This document shows positions 44,328 to 54,822 of a stretch of DNA of 64,000 nucleotides, in pieces; position 1 is the stretch's first letter; every line of letters starts with the position of its first letter. The stretch is from Piezodorus guildinii (lineage: Eukaryota > Arthropoda > Insecta > Hemiptera > Pentatomidae). The notes beneath the pieces were generated by a model. The model did no database searches and was not told the origin of the DNA. It saw only the letters and a program-made list of their open reading frames with translations. The stretch covers positions 196,718,299-196,782,298 of the forward strand of contig CM041292.1 of NCBI GenBank assembly GCA_023052935.1, written 5' to 3'. The position numbers and the translations under genes are program-made.

Positions 44328-44735
44328 AATTTTACATCGATATAGGGAGTTTGAACTAAATCGTCGAAACCGTTTTCGAGAAAATCGAAAAAAAAAATGC
44401 AAAATGCATGGTATAAAGTAGCTCTTCTGGTGAGCCGATTTTGATGAAAAAGATTTTGTAACGTCTCGGGCGTATATTTGTCTTAATTATGAAATTTCAG
44501 TTTCATAGGTCTGCCCGGGAGTTACCATACACACACACACATACACACAGACACACACATACACACACAGGCACACACACACACACTAACACACAGAGAG
44601 ACCTTTTTTGCGGGACTTTGTTATTTGGACTTAGGGGACCCAAAAATGAGTATTTCCGTTGAAAACTTGAATTCGAAAATTTTCACGATCGCAATACTTT
44701 CCCTTACTATATGTAGAAAGTTAAAGTATAAATTA
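44328..44735 (-). mobile_element. HTR copy D, left half (reverse orientation)
   Basis: Resumes after the Jockey TSD with atatagggagtttgaac and the ccgttttcgagaaaatcg core, a CA-rich microsatellite at 44527-44600, and cacgatcgcaatactttccc at the reversed left end. Confidence 0.8.
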
Positions 44736-45040
44736 AAAGAAGAGACATATCTTGTATAAAAACATTAGTATAACAACATTTTATTCTATGTAAATCCAAT
44801 TAATTTAGCTTCAAAGCACTATTACTGAGACAGATTTTAATATTACGATATAATGAAAATCTATTTATTCTGAAGGAAATCAATAATAATATGATAATTA
44901 GCAAAAGCAATAGTATATAATTAAAATTTGTTTATATTGTAAAACATTAATTTTAGCTCGATCCATTGAATCATAAAAGCACAAAAAATCTATATTAAAA
45001 CAAACAAAACATATATATATGTGTGTCTGTGTATATGTGT

Positions 45041-45073
<33 letters not shown>

Positions 45074-45505
45074 ATATAATATATATATATATTTTTTATG
45101 TTTTTAAACTACTCGATAATGTATAAATATAAATATTATCACAATTTATATTCATATCAGAAGGAATGTTTTTTTAATTTTTTTCTAAGAGATGATATAT
45201 ATTCCTAGCAACTATAATAAAGGTTTCATACTTATGTAAAGGTTTTAAAACACATTTTAGATTTATATCTGAATTGGGAAAATACTATCGATCTTGAACA
45301 TGTCCTTTGAATTACCAGATGTATCAGAGACCCTTGTTTCAGTTCATTAGATGTACAAGAAACAGCACTTCGCAGAGAGCTGATGTACGTAGCAAGTTAT
45401 GCTTTAGTTCTTGTTCCGCAATTATAGTTTTTTTAGTGATAAAATTCCGTTTCATGAAATAACATTTATTTATAATTAAAAAGAAAAGTTAAAACATCAA
45501 CCTAT
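44736..45505. other. AT-rich DNA with TA microsatellite
   Basis: (TA)n and TG-containing repeats at about 45010-45095. Nothing coding recognised. Confidence 0.5.
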
Positions 45506-45507
45506 TG

Positions 45508-46355
45508 TTACTTTTACTTACTATATATAGTAAGTAAAAGTATTGCGATCGTGAAACTTTTCGAATTCCAGTTTTCAACAGAAATAGACAATTAGTCCAA
45601 AAAATCTTGTGAGGTTGTGTGTGTTTCGTGTGAAAAATACTGAAATTTCATATTTAAGACAAATATACGTCTGAGACGTTACGAATTTTTTTAAATCAAA
45701 ATGAGCTTACCAGAAGAGCCACTTTATACTGTGCATTTTGCACTTTTTTTCGATTTTCTCGAAAACGGTTCCGACGATTTTGATTAAACTCGCTATATAA
45801 ATGGGCTTTAATATAATTTAGGTTTCATTCGGATTAAAATGGTTTGACAGGGCTTAAATGCTGATATTTTAAATTTTCTTTCTCAAAGTACCTTTAATTT
45901 TGTTGATTCTATAAAAATAACTATATTATTTTGTTACCACTGATGAAAAACAGGTAAATATATAAATTGAATGAATTCGATGCCCGACTAAAGAAGAATA
46001 AAGGAAAAAAAAAATGTAATGTAATTTTTCGTTTTTGAACATAAAACCAGTCATATACATGTATGATATACCGTTGGAAATCTAAAGATTTTAGAAAAAA
46101 TATTATCTTATGCTCAAGCTTTTAAAAGTTAATAGAGAGGGATAAAAATAAGATAAAACTAACTGATTATTTTAGATAATAATATAATATTTTTTTTAAT
46201 AGAACACATGTTTCTATATAAACTCGATTTAATTAATTCTTTAATAGTTGCACGAATTTTTATCTCTAACTGTATTTGAAAACTCTTCCATTGATTTTAA
46301 AAATGGAGGTAAGTGAAAGTCGTGTGTTGCCCGTACCAGATTTTTTTTTATTTGT
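45508..46355 (+). mobile_element. HTR copy G, near full length
   Basis: Starts with acttttacttactatatata and gtaagtaaaagt (a near-perfect palindrome) and attgcgatcgtgaaac. It has the gaaaacggttccgacgatt core, the gtttgacagggcttaaatgc and taccgttggaaatct blocks, and the right end ggaggtaagtgaaagtcgtg then ccgtaccagattttt. It lacks the long GT microsatellite of copy A. A good reference copy for the family. Confidence 0.8.
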
Positions 46356-46530
46356 TTTATTTTATGGAGAGCTATAGTAAATTCTAGAGTTCAGTATTAA
46401 TAGCACATGGAAGTTGGTATGTCAACAAAATTTAACTGTGCATAATGAGAAAATGTGCCTCATCCCTTAAAAGTATATTATACAATATAATTAAATTAAA
46501 GGCTCTTATTATTTTGTTTTTTCCTTTTGA

Positions 46531-46805
46531 TGGGGAGTGACGTGGTCTAGTGGATAGAGTACTTGTCTACTGTTCTCCAGGCCTTGAGTTCGAATATCGA
46601 ATGTGTCACAATATTATTTATATTTACTTCATCTGTGGGGCGACCCTGGGGTATGGAAATTCTCCTTGACTCAGCTTCTATAAATTAGGTACCTAAAATT
46701 CAAGAAAAGCCATGCATCAGGTCCAGTGTGATCCAGGCTTAATCATCTCCTTACACAACCGTAGTCTTAGAAACAATACAAATCTCTACATGCACGTTTT
46801 AAGTA
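46531..46805 (+). mobile_element. SINE-A copy, tRNA-derived, diverged
   Basis: The tRNA-like head gtctagtggatagagtac (box A) and gagttcgaatatc (box B) is followed by the same body as the 51771 copy: ctgtggggcgaccctggggt, caagaaaagccatgcatc, and aatacaaatctctacatgca. Diverged but almost complete. Confidence 0.8.
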
Positions 46806-47100
46806 CAAGTTTCCCTTTTAAATATTTTTAATACTAATCCCGTGCAGGTCATTAGATACAATTCCGGATCGTTAAAACAAAAAAAAAAAATACTTTGGAG
46901 AATAGTTCTAACGATTTAAGGATACAATCTAGAGCACATAAGCCTATTACAAATAAATAATGCGTTTTCCCTTCAGGATGTTTTATGTAATAATAAATAT
47001 TATGATAGAAATTCATAAAATGTATGTTGTTTTAATAACTGAATCGTGCCCTAAAATTACAGGAAGCCAAAAATAATATGTATTTACACAACACACACCC
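46806..47100. other. AT-rich, possibly intronic
   Basis: Between a SINE and a TA microsatellite. If the receptor exon is functional this is intron. No motifs recognised. Confidence 0.4.
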
Positions 47101-47105
47101 ATATA

Positions 47106-47163
<58 letters not shown>
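47101..47163. repeat. (TA)n microsatellite
   Basis: About 60 bases of TA repeat ending some 40 bp from the receptor exon's donor site. Confidence 0.9.
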
Positions 47164-47169
<6 letters not shown>

Positions 47170-47203
47170 TATAAACTAGTAGGTAAAATTAGAAGACTCT
47201 TAC

Positions 47204-47313
47204 CTGTCGATACTGATAGCGACAAGATTAAATATCGACGAAGTGCTACAGGTGACATCCATCGCGATGTAACAGTCGCAGACGAAAGGAGGCAAGGCCC
47301 AAGATCCATTGAC
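47204..47313 (-). CDS. Exon of a D2-like dopamine receptor (biogenic-amine GPCR), TM2-TM3 segment
   Basis: The 110-bp minus-strand exon encodes 36 codons plus two bases. It starts VNGSW...FVCD, where the Cys is the disulfide partner at the top of TM3. It continues YIAMDVTCSTSSIFNL, with the Asp that contacts amine ligands, then VAISID plus AG of the Arg of the D-R-Y motif. The acceptor tttataatttacag lies just right of 47313 and the donor gtaagag just left of 47204, giving a phase-2 3' junction. Such receptors signal through G proteins at the plasma membrane in response to dopamine. The wording STSSIFNLVAIS fits insect D2-type receptors better than D1, serotonin or octopamine types. No neighbouring exons are recognised in the window, so introns on both sides are long and filled with transposons. 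Confidence 0.8.
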
Positions 47314-47514
47314 CTGTAAATTATAAAATAAAGGATACTTATTATTTATAATTTACTATAAAAATACATTTATTATATGTGTATATCTCTATATTAATAA
47401 AATGCTGTCGCTGAATCCTTCTAAAACAGAGAACGACCTTCCCTAAAAGTTTATAATTACAAAATATCTGGATCTATGTTTCCCTGCAGATATATACATA
47501 CATAGTTGTAGCAA

Positions 47515-47965
47515 AAACCTCCTAACGGGTCAAGGCCTCCTCTAAAAGTCTCCGCCAGATGGCCCTGTCTGTTCCTGCAGCTCTCCAGTTTCTAACACCT
47601 AGGAGAACATTTGAATCCGTCACTCATTTTTCGCAGGCCTTGAAACTCCTCGACCAATGTGTTCTTGAGGATCCTATCGTCCTTCATCATCGCCATATAA
47701 CGCCTATCGGACTCTCTCAATCTTGATCCACTTGATGATATCAGGATCACCTGGTTCTTTTGCCTTTTTTAGGTATCTCCCTCTCGAACCGGGCCCAAAA
47801 TTCTTCATATTTTCCTCTTAAGCACGTGTTCTGACGAACCAGATTACTAAATAAGCTGACCTTGATTTTGTTTGAGAGGTTCTTGCTTTTGAAGAGTTTT
47901 CCAAGCCCAAAGTAGCTCCGATTGGCTGCATTCTTCGGTTTTTTCTCCAGATAAGAAGATTAAAT
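47515..47965 (-). mobile_element. RTE-like LINE fragment, C-terminal part
   Basis: The reverse-strand translation, with several stops, gives ANRSYFGLGKLFKSK, then NKIKVSLFSNLVR, KYEEFWARFERE, and near the end AGTDRAIWRRLLEEAL. The order matches the thumb-to-C-terminal part of RTE-type ORFs seen at 30395 and 54823. It is more diverged than those copies. Confidence 0.62.
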
Positions 47966-48009
47966 ATTTTGATTCAAGGCAACATAAAATATTTTCTGAA
48001 ATATTAGAA

Positions 48010-48735
48010 GTATAGGCTTAAATTGTCATAGACGTTCAAAATATTTCATATTTAGCCAACATTTTCACAAAAATTAGCTGACCAAAGCACTAATTTATAC
48101 AATGGCTACTAATTTACTAATTTATAATATTTTTACAATGGTTTTTATACTAATTTATAAAAACGGCTCAAACGATCTTTATTGAACTTGCTTAAACGAT
48201 GTGAAATGGGCTTATATCATAAGTATCACTAGTGTCATGTAGGTTTCATCCTGATTATAGGGTCAGACTCGATCGAATGTCGATATTTTAGATTTTCTTT
48301 CTCTAAAGTACCTTTTATTTAGACGATTTGAAAAAAAATGTTTATCATATTATTAGCATAGATAAATATACAGCTATTATATATATATATATAATATATA
48401 TATATATAATTACATGTTAAACAAGTTTGACAACCAACTATAACAGGAAAGAGCAAAAAAGTTCTTGTTCTCTGGTTTTTCAACATAATAATAATGTTAT
48501 CTTATATAAAAAGAATTGGAAGGTAATTTAATGTGACAAATAATTTATAAACTTCAGTGACTGTTGTACATAAAAATTATGTACTGTTGTATACCTTAAT
48601 CTATGTTTCCAACGAAACTGACTGTAATTATGTAAGATTTTTTTTAACTATAGCTTTATTTAAAACTTCTTAAATGTATTTTTACAACCAAGGTAAGTGA
48701 AAATTGTGTGTGGTACGTATCAGAATTTTTTTATT
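48010..48735 (+). mobile_element. HTR copy I, left-truncated and diverged
   Basis: Recognisable blocks: aaattagctgaccaaagcac, aacggctcaaacgat, tgtaggtttcatcctgatta, tttctctaaagtacctttta, and the right end ccaaggtaagtgaaaattgt then gtatcagaattttt. A TA microsatellite is at 48380-48412. The terminal palindrome is absent. Confidence 0.65.
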
Positions 48736-49310
48736 TTGTTTTTTGTCTAGTTAGTTTTTTTGAATTATTATAATAAGTTATACATTAATTTATTTAATTA
48801 ATTACCAGATAAATCAGAGTTATAAAAGAACAAATATACGAAGGAGTCGTGTATAATGTTTGACACGAATGGTGGGACGGTGATAGGACTGCGTTTGTAG
48901 CGGCCGAGATTAGTTGGTCCCGTGGGACCGGAATGCGCTCTGGGGGGTCTTGATGAACTGCTCCCACCTGGATCTCCCTCTCACCTCGGCTCATGCTGTG
49001 TTAAACGAAGTTTAATGAAAATATATCTAAACCAAGACTTTTATTTACGGAAAAGTATTTTTGAAAATTATCATACATTAACTGAGTGTGTCAAAGTTGG
49101 TTTTTGGGCTTTTAACCCTCTCAAAGTGCACGGATAATATTGTAATGTTAGGTATTTGTTTATCTAACTTTTACCTGCTACATCAAAACCTTAAGGACCG
49201 TTCATAAAACGGTTGTGGCTTACGTGCTTACACGTGTTGTACCTTGTTCATATTAAAATGGATAAGTTAAGATAGTAGATCGTAGCGGCCAGTTGAAAGG
49301 TACAGATTAG
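48736..49310. other. Unrecognised, with a GC-rich island
   Basis: 48880-49010 is GC-rich and reads open on the minus strand (48794-48994, containing QDPPERIPVPRDQL). I do not recognise it. It could be part of another LINE or a lost exon. The rest is AT-rich. Confidence 0.3.
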
Positions 49311-49319
49311 ATTTTCAGC

Positions 49320-50060
49320 AACATGGAAACACGCGATTTTTGTGTAATATTTTTGAACCAGTTTAAACTCGGCCATTCAGCAGCTGAGACCGCTAGAAAT
49401 ATTTGCAAGGCGTTTGGGGAAGGGAGTGTTAATGAACGGATCATTCGCCGTGGGTTTGCTAAGTTTTCTGCTGGGGATACCGACTTGGAAAACTTGCCCC
49501 GAGGAGGACCTCCGTCCGTAATAGACAACGATGTCCTCAAACAAACAGTAGAAGGAAACTCCTACCAAACAGTTAAAGGACTCTTAGCACAACTAAATGC
49601 TAGTTAATCTACCGTTTCCAGACATTTAAAGTGTATTGGTAAAGTAAAAAAGCTCGATACATGGGTACCTCATGATCTCACTCAGCGGCAACAAGACCCC
49701 ATGTTTCAAAACATACCGTGCAAAAATTAAAAGAACTGGGCTACGAAGTTCTTCTGCACCCACCATATTATCCCGACTTGTCTCCAACAGATTACCACCT
49801 ATTCAGGAATTTAGACAACTTCGTCAAAGGAAAACGTTTTAAAAATGACTACCAAGAGAAAAGTGCGTTTTCAGATTTTGTTTCACTTCAAAGCTAAGAG
49901 TTTTTCATTTCAGGGATAAAAAAGTTGGTGTCACGTTAGGAAAAATGTGTAGAAAAAGAAGGTAAATACTTCGAATAAAATTATCTTGTTTTCATATCGT
50001 GTTTTTAATAAAAATCCTTTACCTTGAAAACGGACATTTCATGTGACACAACCCAATATT
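49320..50060 (+). pseudogene. Mariner transposase copy 2, same internal deletion
   Basis: Starts METRDF at 49323 and reads the helix-turn-helix region (ARNICKAFGEGSVNERIIRR) to NAS, where a TAG at 49605-49607 interrupts. The same frame continues STVSRHLKCIGKVKKLDTWV. Just after HDLTQRQ the sequence jumps to the segment coding RPHVSKHTVQKL, then PHPPYY-type and SPTDYHLF wording in another frame. The right end has gaaaacggacatttcatgtg, the mariner TIR. The first catalytic Asp region and the start of the second are missing, as in the copy at 6599. No convincing left TIR is seen upstream of the start codon, so the left end may be lost. Confidence 0.85.
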
Positions 50061-50760
50061 TAGATTTAAGAGTTAACAGACATTCATCAGAAAATTATTA
50101 TTAAGTGAATATTAAGGACTTAATTTAGATAGTTGAAAATAATGTCGATCTGTATAGTAATATGACCTATACCTTTAAAGTGTCTCTTACTCTCTACTTT
50201 GTTAGCTGATCGCTAACAGTATAAACCAGCCCTTTAGTTTCAGTATCATAGATTTCCTTTCATTTTTTTTTTTTTAATTTTCTTTTTAGCAAAGAATACA
50301 AAACGTATACTGTGCAAGCATTAATAGGAGAAATGCTATTTTTTAAAATATTTACTTTTTCTCTGATTTTTATTTAAAAAAATCAAGGGTTCCCTTTAAT
50401 GTAGTAGCTAGGATAATTGTCCGGCTCTGTACCCAGCAATTTATTCACTAAATTATCGTGTATGGAGTTCTGGAAAAAATTGTCATGAGACTCTACAAAT
50501 TAATAATAAATTGTTTTATCAAATTCATAAGTGGGATTCACAGAATTTTCCACGTTTCTATTGGATTGTGTTTCAATTTAATGCTCTGTTTGTTTTTATA
50601 AACAATGTTTTCTTAGACATTAATGTTTACATTATTAAAAAAAATATTAGTTAAGATGCTTTTATGCATACTTTTCGACTGAGATTCCTCATCTTTAAGT
50701 GGTATTTTTCTTGCTCAAAAAAGAAGACAAAAAAATTGAATTTCATTATTTAATGATTTT
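50061..50760. other. AT-rich DNA with no recognised feature
   Basis: No ORF, termini or repeat partner recognised. Confidence 0.5.
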
Positions 50761-50764
50761 TTAA

Positions 50765-51026
50765 TTTTTGAAAAGGAAACTCCGCTGTACGGACGGTTAA
50801 CGAAATTTGCAATGTGTACGGCGATGACTAAGGGAAAAGCACCGTGCGTGGTTTGCTCGTTTCAAAAGCGAAAAATCTGACTTGGGAGAGGCAACGCGCT
50901 CGGGTCGTCCTTCAACTGTTTATGACCGAATTCAAGCATTTGCCAAAGACAAATCATACTCTACGACACGGGGTATTGCATAAACACTTGACATATCTTA
51001 AATTAAAAGAAGTTACAAGAATGTAA
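50765..51026 (+). pseudogene. Mariner-family transposase N-terminal fragment, different subfamily
   Basis: Across two frames the translation reads AVRTVNEICNVYGDD, then VRGWFARFKSEKSDLGEA followed by TRSGRPSTVYDR and FAKDKSYSTTRGIA. This is the HTH and linker (R-W-F-A-R-F then R-S-G-R-P) of mariner transposases. It differs in wording from the copies at 6599 and 49323. Only the N-terminal third remains, with at least one stop and one shift. Confidence 0.75.
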
Positions 51027-51029
51027 AGT

Positions 51030-51758
51030 TTTTATTGAAATCATCAGTAAAAAAATATATTAACTTGTTTTACGACCCAATTTTAGCTATACCGAGTTGA
51101 AATGACTCCATTCTTCTGTCCGAAGGCAATAGCTCCCCGGTGTCTTTCTCTGTAGATCCTTCAAAAAATAATAACCTCCTTAAATACTGTTTATCTATAC
51201 CACATTTTCCTCTGTATGTTCAGTATAGATGAGATCCGAACCCATAAATTGTATATATTTTCTCACAGACCCGTTTCCTTAAAAGAATATGCTTTCATTC
51301 GTGTAACCCTCTTTTAAAATTCATTGCCTATACCCATTCTTGAAGCCTTATAATTAACTACATTCAATCATCAATTATTTATCCATTCCCTAAACTGTTA
51401 GTATTCCTAACGTATGTAATAATGAAAGCAAAAGATAAAAATTATTCGTTATTACCAAATATGATTTATTTCTATACTGAAGTCTTATAAGATCGGACAA
51501 TTATAATTTATTTTGTACATTTCGTTATTTTTAGAGGACTACTCGTTCCAGAATAAATTGTATTATTAAATTTAATTGCACTACATTGAAAGTTATCTAT
51601 CCCAAAAAGACGCTTAAAAAATGTGATATTTATATCCCTGAAATTACACTTTAAAAGAAGATATTTGTTTATTGTCAATATTTAGAAGTTATCTATTAAT
51701 TTATTTTTTAATTCTGTTCAACACAATATTTTCTAAGAATTGTTTTTATTTTATTTAA
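51030..51758. other. AT-rich DNA with no recognised feature
   Basis: No ORF or element boundary recognised before the SINE's left TSD. Confidence 0.5.
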
Positions 51759-51770
51759 TTTTATCATTGT

Positions 51771-52083
51771 GTATATCAGGAGCGGCGTGGTATAGTGGAT
51801 AGAGCACTAGTCTGCTGTGCTCTGGGTCCTGGGTTCGAATCCCGGCTGTGGCAGAATATTATTTATTTCGTTAATTCCGATCCTAGGGTATGGAGACCCT
51901 CCTAGGGCAGACCCAACCTCTATAAAGTGGGTACCTAAATTAATTGGGGAAAAACCTGGCGGCTGAGCGCGATTAAGGCCTAATCACCGCATTGCACTGC
52001 CATTGGCCTAGAAACAGTACGAATCTCTATGTGTACTGAGCCCAAGACCCTTCATGGGTTGTAGTGGTACAAGTTTTTTTTTT
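51771..52083 (+). mobile_element. SINE-A, complete copy with 12-bp TSD
   Basis: tRNA-like head: gtggtatagtggatagagca (box A) and gggttcgaatccc (box B). The body includes ggaaaaacctggcggctgag and aatctctatgtgtactgag. The tail holds ttcatgggttgtag and then a T-run. The direct repeat ttttatcattgt lies at 51759-51770 and 52084-52095. About 310 bp. The head would act as an internal Pol III promoter. The tail matches the 3' end of RTE-2 copies in the window, which suggests the LINE machinery used for mobilisation. Confidence 0.9.
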
Positions 52084-52095
52084 TTTTATCATTGT

Positions 52096-52100
52096 AATAC

Positions 52101-52154
<54 letters not shown>

Positions 52155-52190
52155 TTTTTTTTTTTTTTTTTTTTTTTTTGGTGTAAATAG
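52096..52190. repeat. (TA)n microsatellite plus T-tract
   Basis: About 55 bases of TA repeats with an interruption, then about 27 T, directly after the SINE's right TSD. Confidence 0.9.
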
Positions 52191-52454
52191 TAATTAATTA
52201 TGTTGCTTCTCTCTGTTCGCTAGACATGTATACCTCAACTGTACCATTCTGTTATTCTTAGGGGACCCAGTCCCGGAATAAAAAGTTGTTATTGTTTGGT
52301 CAACCTATCTTTTCAGATATTATCAGAGAATGAGAAGTTGAAAACATACAAATATTGATCCATTCTTCATTTAAAAGTTAAATTAAATACGAATATAAAT
52401 ATATTTCTGTATGGACGTACGTATGTATTTACGGATACTCACTCTAGCTGTAAA

Positions 52455-52715
52455 TTGAAAGGTATATCACACTTAAAGTAGGGTTGAGATAACTGTGACA
52501 GATATTCCCTGGGTGAAATGAACACCGTGGGTAATCATTGGCCACGCTGATAGTGTTTGACAGATTGATCGGTCCAGTATTAGCTGAATGGTAAACCTTA
52601 TTCCACACTGAGCCCTAAACACCAGCCATGGTTTGAACTCGCTTGTGGTCAGTTTGTTTGAGGGCTGTCGTGTACAACTGCTAAACCAACGCAAAGATAG
52701 ATGTTCACTCATCTA
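52455..52715 (-). mobile_element. SINE-B, a second tRNA-derived family
   Basis: The reverse strand starts gcgttggtttagcagttgta (box A-like tttagcagttg) and has gagttcaaacc (box B-like) about 50 bases on. A body with ggtgttcatttcacccaggg follows. The A-to-B spacing suits a tRNA-derived Pol III promoter. It shares no body with SINE-A. The 79-codon frame over it is incidental. Confidence 0.6.
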
Positions 52716-52738
52716 TACGATACCACAGAACTCCTTTG

Positions 52739-52740
<2 letters not shown>

Positions 52741-52769
<29 letters not shown>

Positions 52770-52770
52770 G
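52741..52770. repeat. (CA)n microsatellite
   Basis: About 15 CA units. Confidence 0.9.
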
Positions 52771-52874
52771 GTATACGTGATAACTTTATAGTATGTTAAA
52801 CATTTTATCAGATAGATCGTTATTATCTTCTCATATTCTGGAATAAATAAATAAAAATTAACTAATTCAAGTAT

Positions 52875-53350
52875 ATTGTTTTAATTATTTATTGTAATTT
52901 ACAACTGTATTATAAAAACAAAATGTAAATGTGCAGAGTAAAGAAAAGTGATGAAAATGTCTTTAGAAAGATCAACCCAGTGGTAGCCGTTCACTAAGTA
53001 TTTTAAGTTAGTTTCTCCCGAGGCCACCTTATATTAATAAGGAATATAGATTACGAACAAGTGGGTTTGTGTGGACAGGGAGTGTGGAATGAAAAGAGGC
53101 ATATCTATCACGCGCTAAATCTGCAACCAATGGGATGTTGAGGTCATTATGGAGAAGTTGATTTGTGACAAAATAAGAGGCATTCAGGATTTTGCAAAGC
53201 ATTTTGTATTTTAAGGATTAGATACTGGAGGAATTAAATGGCTTAGTAGAGCCCCAAAGCTCGATTCCATTCCTCCAAATAGGTCTGATAATAGTGATGT
53301 AAATGTGTTTTTGTAATAAACTGATAGTTTTGAACGTACGGCAAATAAGT
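52875..53350 (-). mobile_element. Jockey-2 3' end fragment
   Basis: Matches 34905-35351 and continues past the point where that copy is interrupted: tccaaataggtctgataata, then gtgatgtaaatgtg, then gtaataaactgatagttttg. It therefore serves as the empty-site reference for the nested Jockey-1. Non-coding 3' UTR plus broken ORF2 end. Confidence 0.75.
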
Positions 53351-53559
53351 GTTACAAGTAAGTGTGATAGCCTATCTCCTGAGAATAATATCAAAGGAAA
53401 ATTTTGAGATTCCTCTTCTGGCTATAACAATCTTATAATATTATATACATTATTTATAAATATAATGAATAGGGTAATATTGCTGCCTTAAAGAATTTCA
53501 AATAACAAATAATAATTAAATAAAAAAAAGTTAAAAATTGAATAAATAACAAAGAGGCA

Positions 53560-53965
53560 ATATAGTTCAACTGTAGCACGGTAGATTGATACTCAAAAGA
53601 TGGATTAATGGTTATATTTGAAGGCAGTTAATGATTGAGATTTACGAATGGACCTAAACAAATTATTCTAGAATAAAGATGCAAGAAAGACAAAGGATAT
53701 TTCAAAGGAAGTAGTTCTATGAGAGGGGATGAGATGATTTAAGTGCTGGGATCTTGTGTTGATAGAGTGGGTAGAAGAAAGTTGAGCGAAGATGTAAATA
53801 TACAGAAGTTTTTGGTTCTGAAAGATCGATAAAAATAGGTTCCTAGGAAGAGTTGCTATCGACGTGTAGAGCCACTTAAACTCAACATACCAAATGGTTA
53901 TATGAGATCGCTTGGAAATCCCAAAGATAAATCTAATCTTATCATTGTTTTTCGGTAAATATTGT
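53560..53965 (-). mobile_element. CR1/L2-group LINE 3' fragment, diverged
   Basis: Similar to 29780-30110: gatgtaaatatacagaagtt, ggttcctaggaagagttgc, and gagccacttaaactcaacat correspond to blocks in that copy. No frame survives. Confidence 0.55.
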
Positions 53966-54313
53966 ATAAATTGGTCTCATATCTTTATTACTATTGTTCA
54001 TACTGAAACGAATTCTGTGGCGGTTCGAGAAAAACTGGATAACTCGAGTTATATAAAAAAAAAACAAAAAAAAAAACTCCACATTTCGCTCCCTCAGACC
54101 GTCTCCCACGTCGTGTTGATTTGGTTAAAGAATTTTCTTGGTAGAAAAAATTTCAAGTGGAAAGAAAGCTGTAGTTTATAACTCTATTTTGGGTATTACG
54201 TAAAGTTCAAGTCGCTGACCTGTAAAATGAAATATTTTAAATTAACCACTTATTGAAGACCGCCTCAGAATTGTAATATAACTTAATAAATAAATAAAAA
54301 AAAAAAAAAATTG

Positions 54314-54760
54314 CAAACCGATCCGGTACCCTAGGACTATATCTTAACAAGCGTCTTACTTGGAATCCTTCCACTAGACTGAAAGGACAAGAAGCTCCTC
54401 GCAGCTTTATTACAACACTCCAAGTGGCCAAAACTCAATATTTACTACAAATATCTTCTTTATATAACCATTTAGACCAATGGAATGAGCTATACCATCG
54501 AATTCATACTTCATCAAATTCTACGAAAAATGTTCAATGCTCGTTACTTTATTTTTCATAACAACAGGCATAGGGATCCTATTCTATTAGTTGCAGACTT
54601 AGCCGAAAATAATATCTCCTTTAATTTTAATCTACCATCCCACCCAAACACGATTGTCCGTGACCTCTCATCTCCATCTATTCCCAATGATCCTACGAGG
54701 GGCCTGAAAAGACGGTGGCCCCGAGATCTGCTAATGAAATACACTAAAGTGTTAGATTAA
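54314..54760 (+). mobile_element. Jockey-type LINE fragment (third subfamily)
   Basis: Begins mid-thumb: VPYLGLYLNKRLTWNPSTR (from 54320), then RLKGQE. After diverged sequence it ends near 54730 with the GLKRRWPRDLL-coding block typical of Jockey ORF2 C-termini. The 5' part and catalytic motifs are absent. Several stops. Confidence 0.75.
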
Positions 54761-54822
54761 GTAAAAAATGAAGTGCTACTGCTGGATAGCTTCTTTACAA
54801 CGCTTCTTCTCTCTATCTTCAT

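Noticed and set aside
51785..51858. Possible functional tRNA gene (good box A and box B)
   Set aside because: Acceptor ends do not pair well and the sequence continues into a 310-bp unit with TSDs and repeated bodies elsewhere. It is a SINE head.
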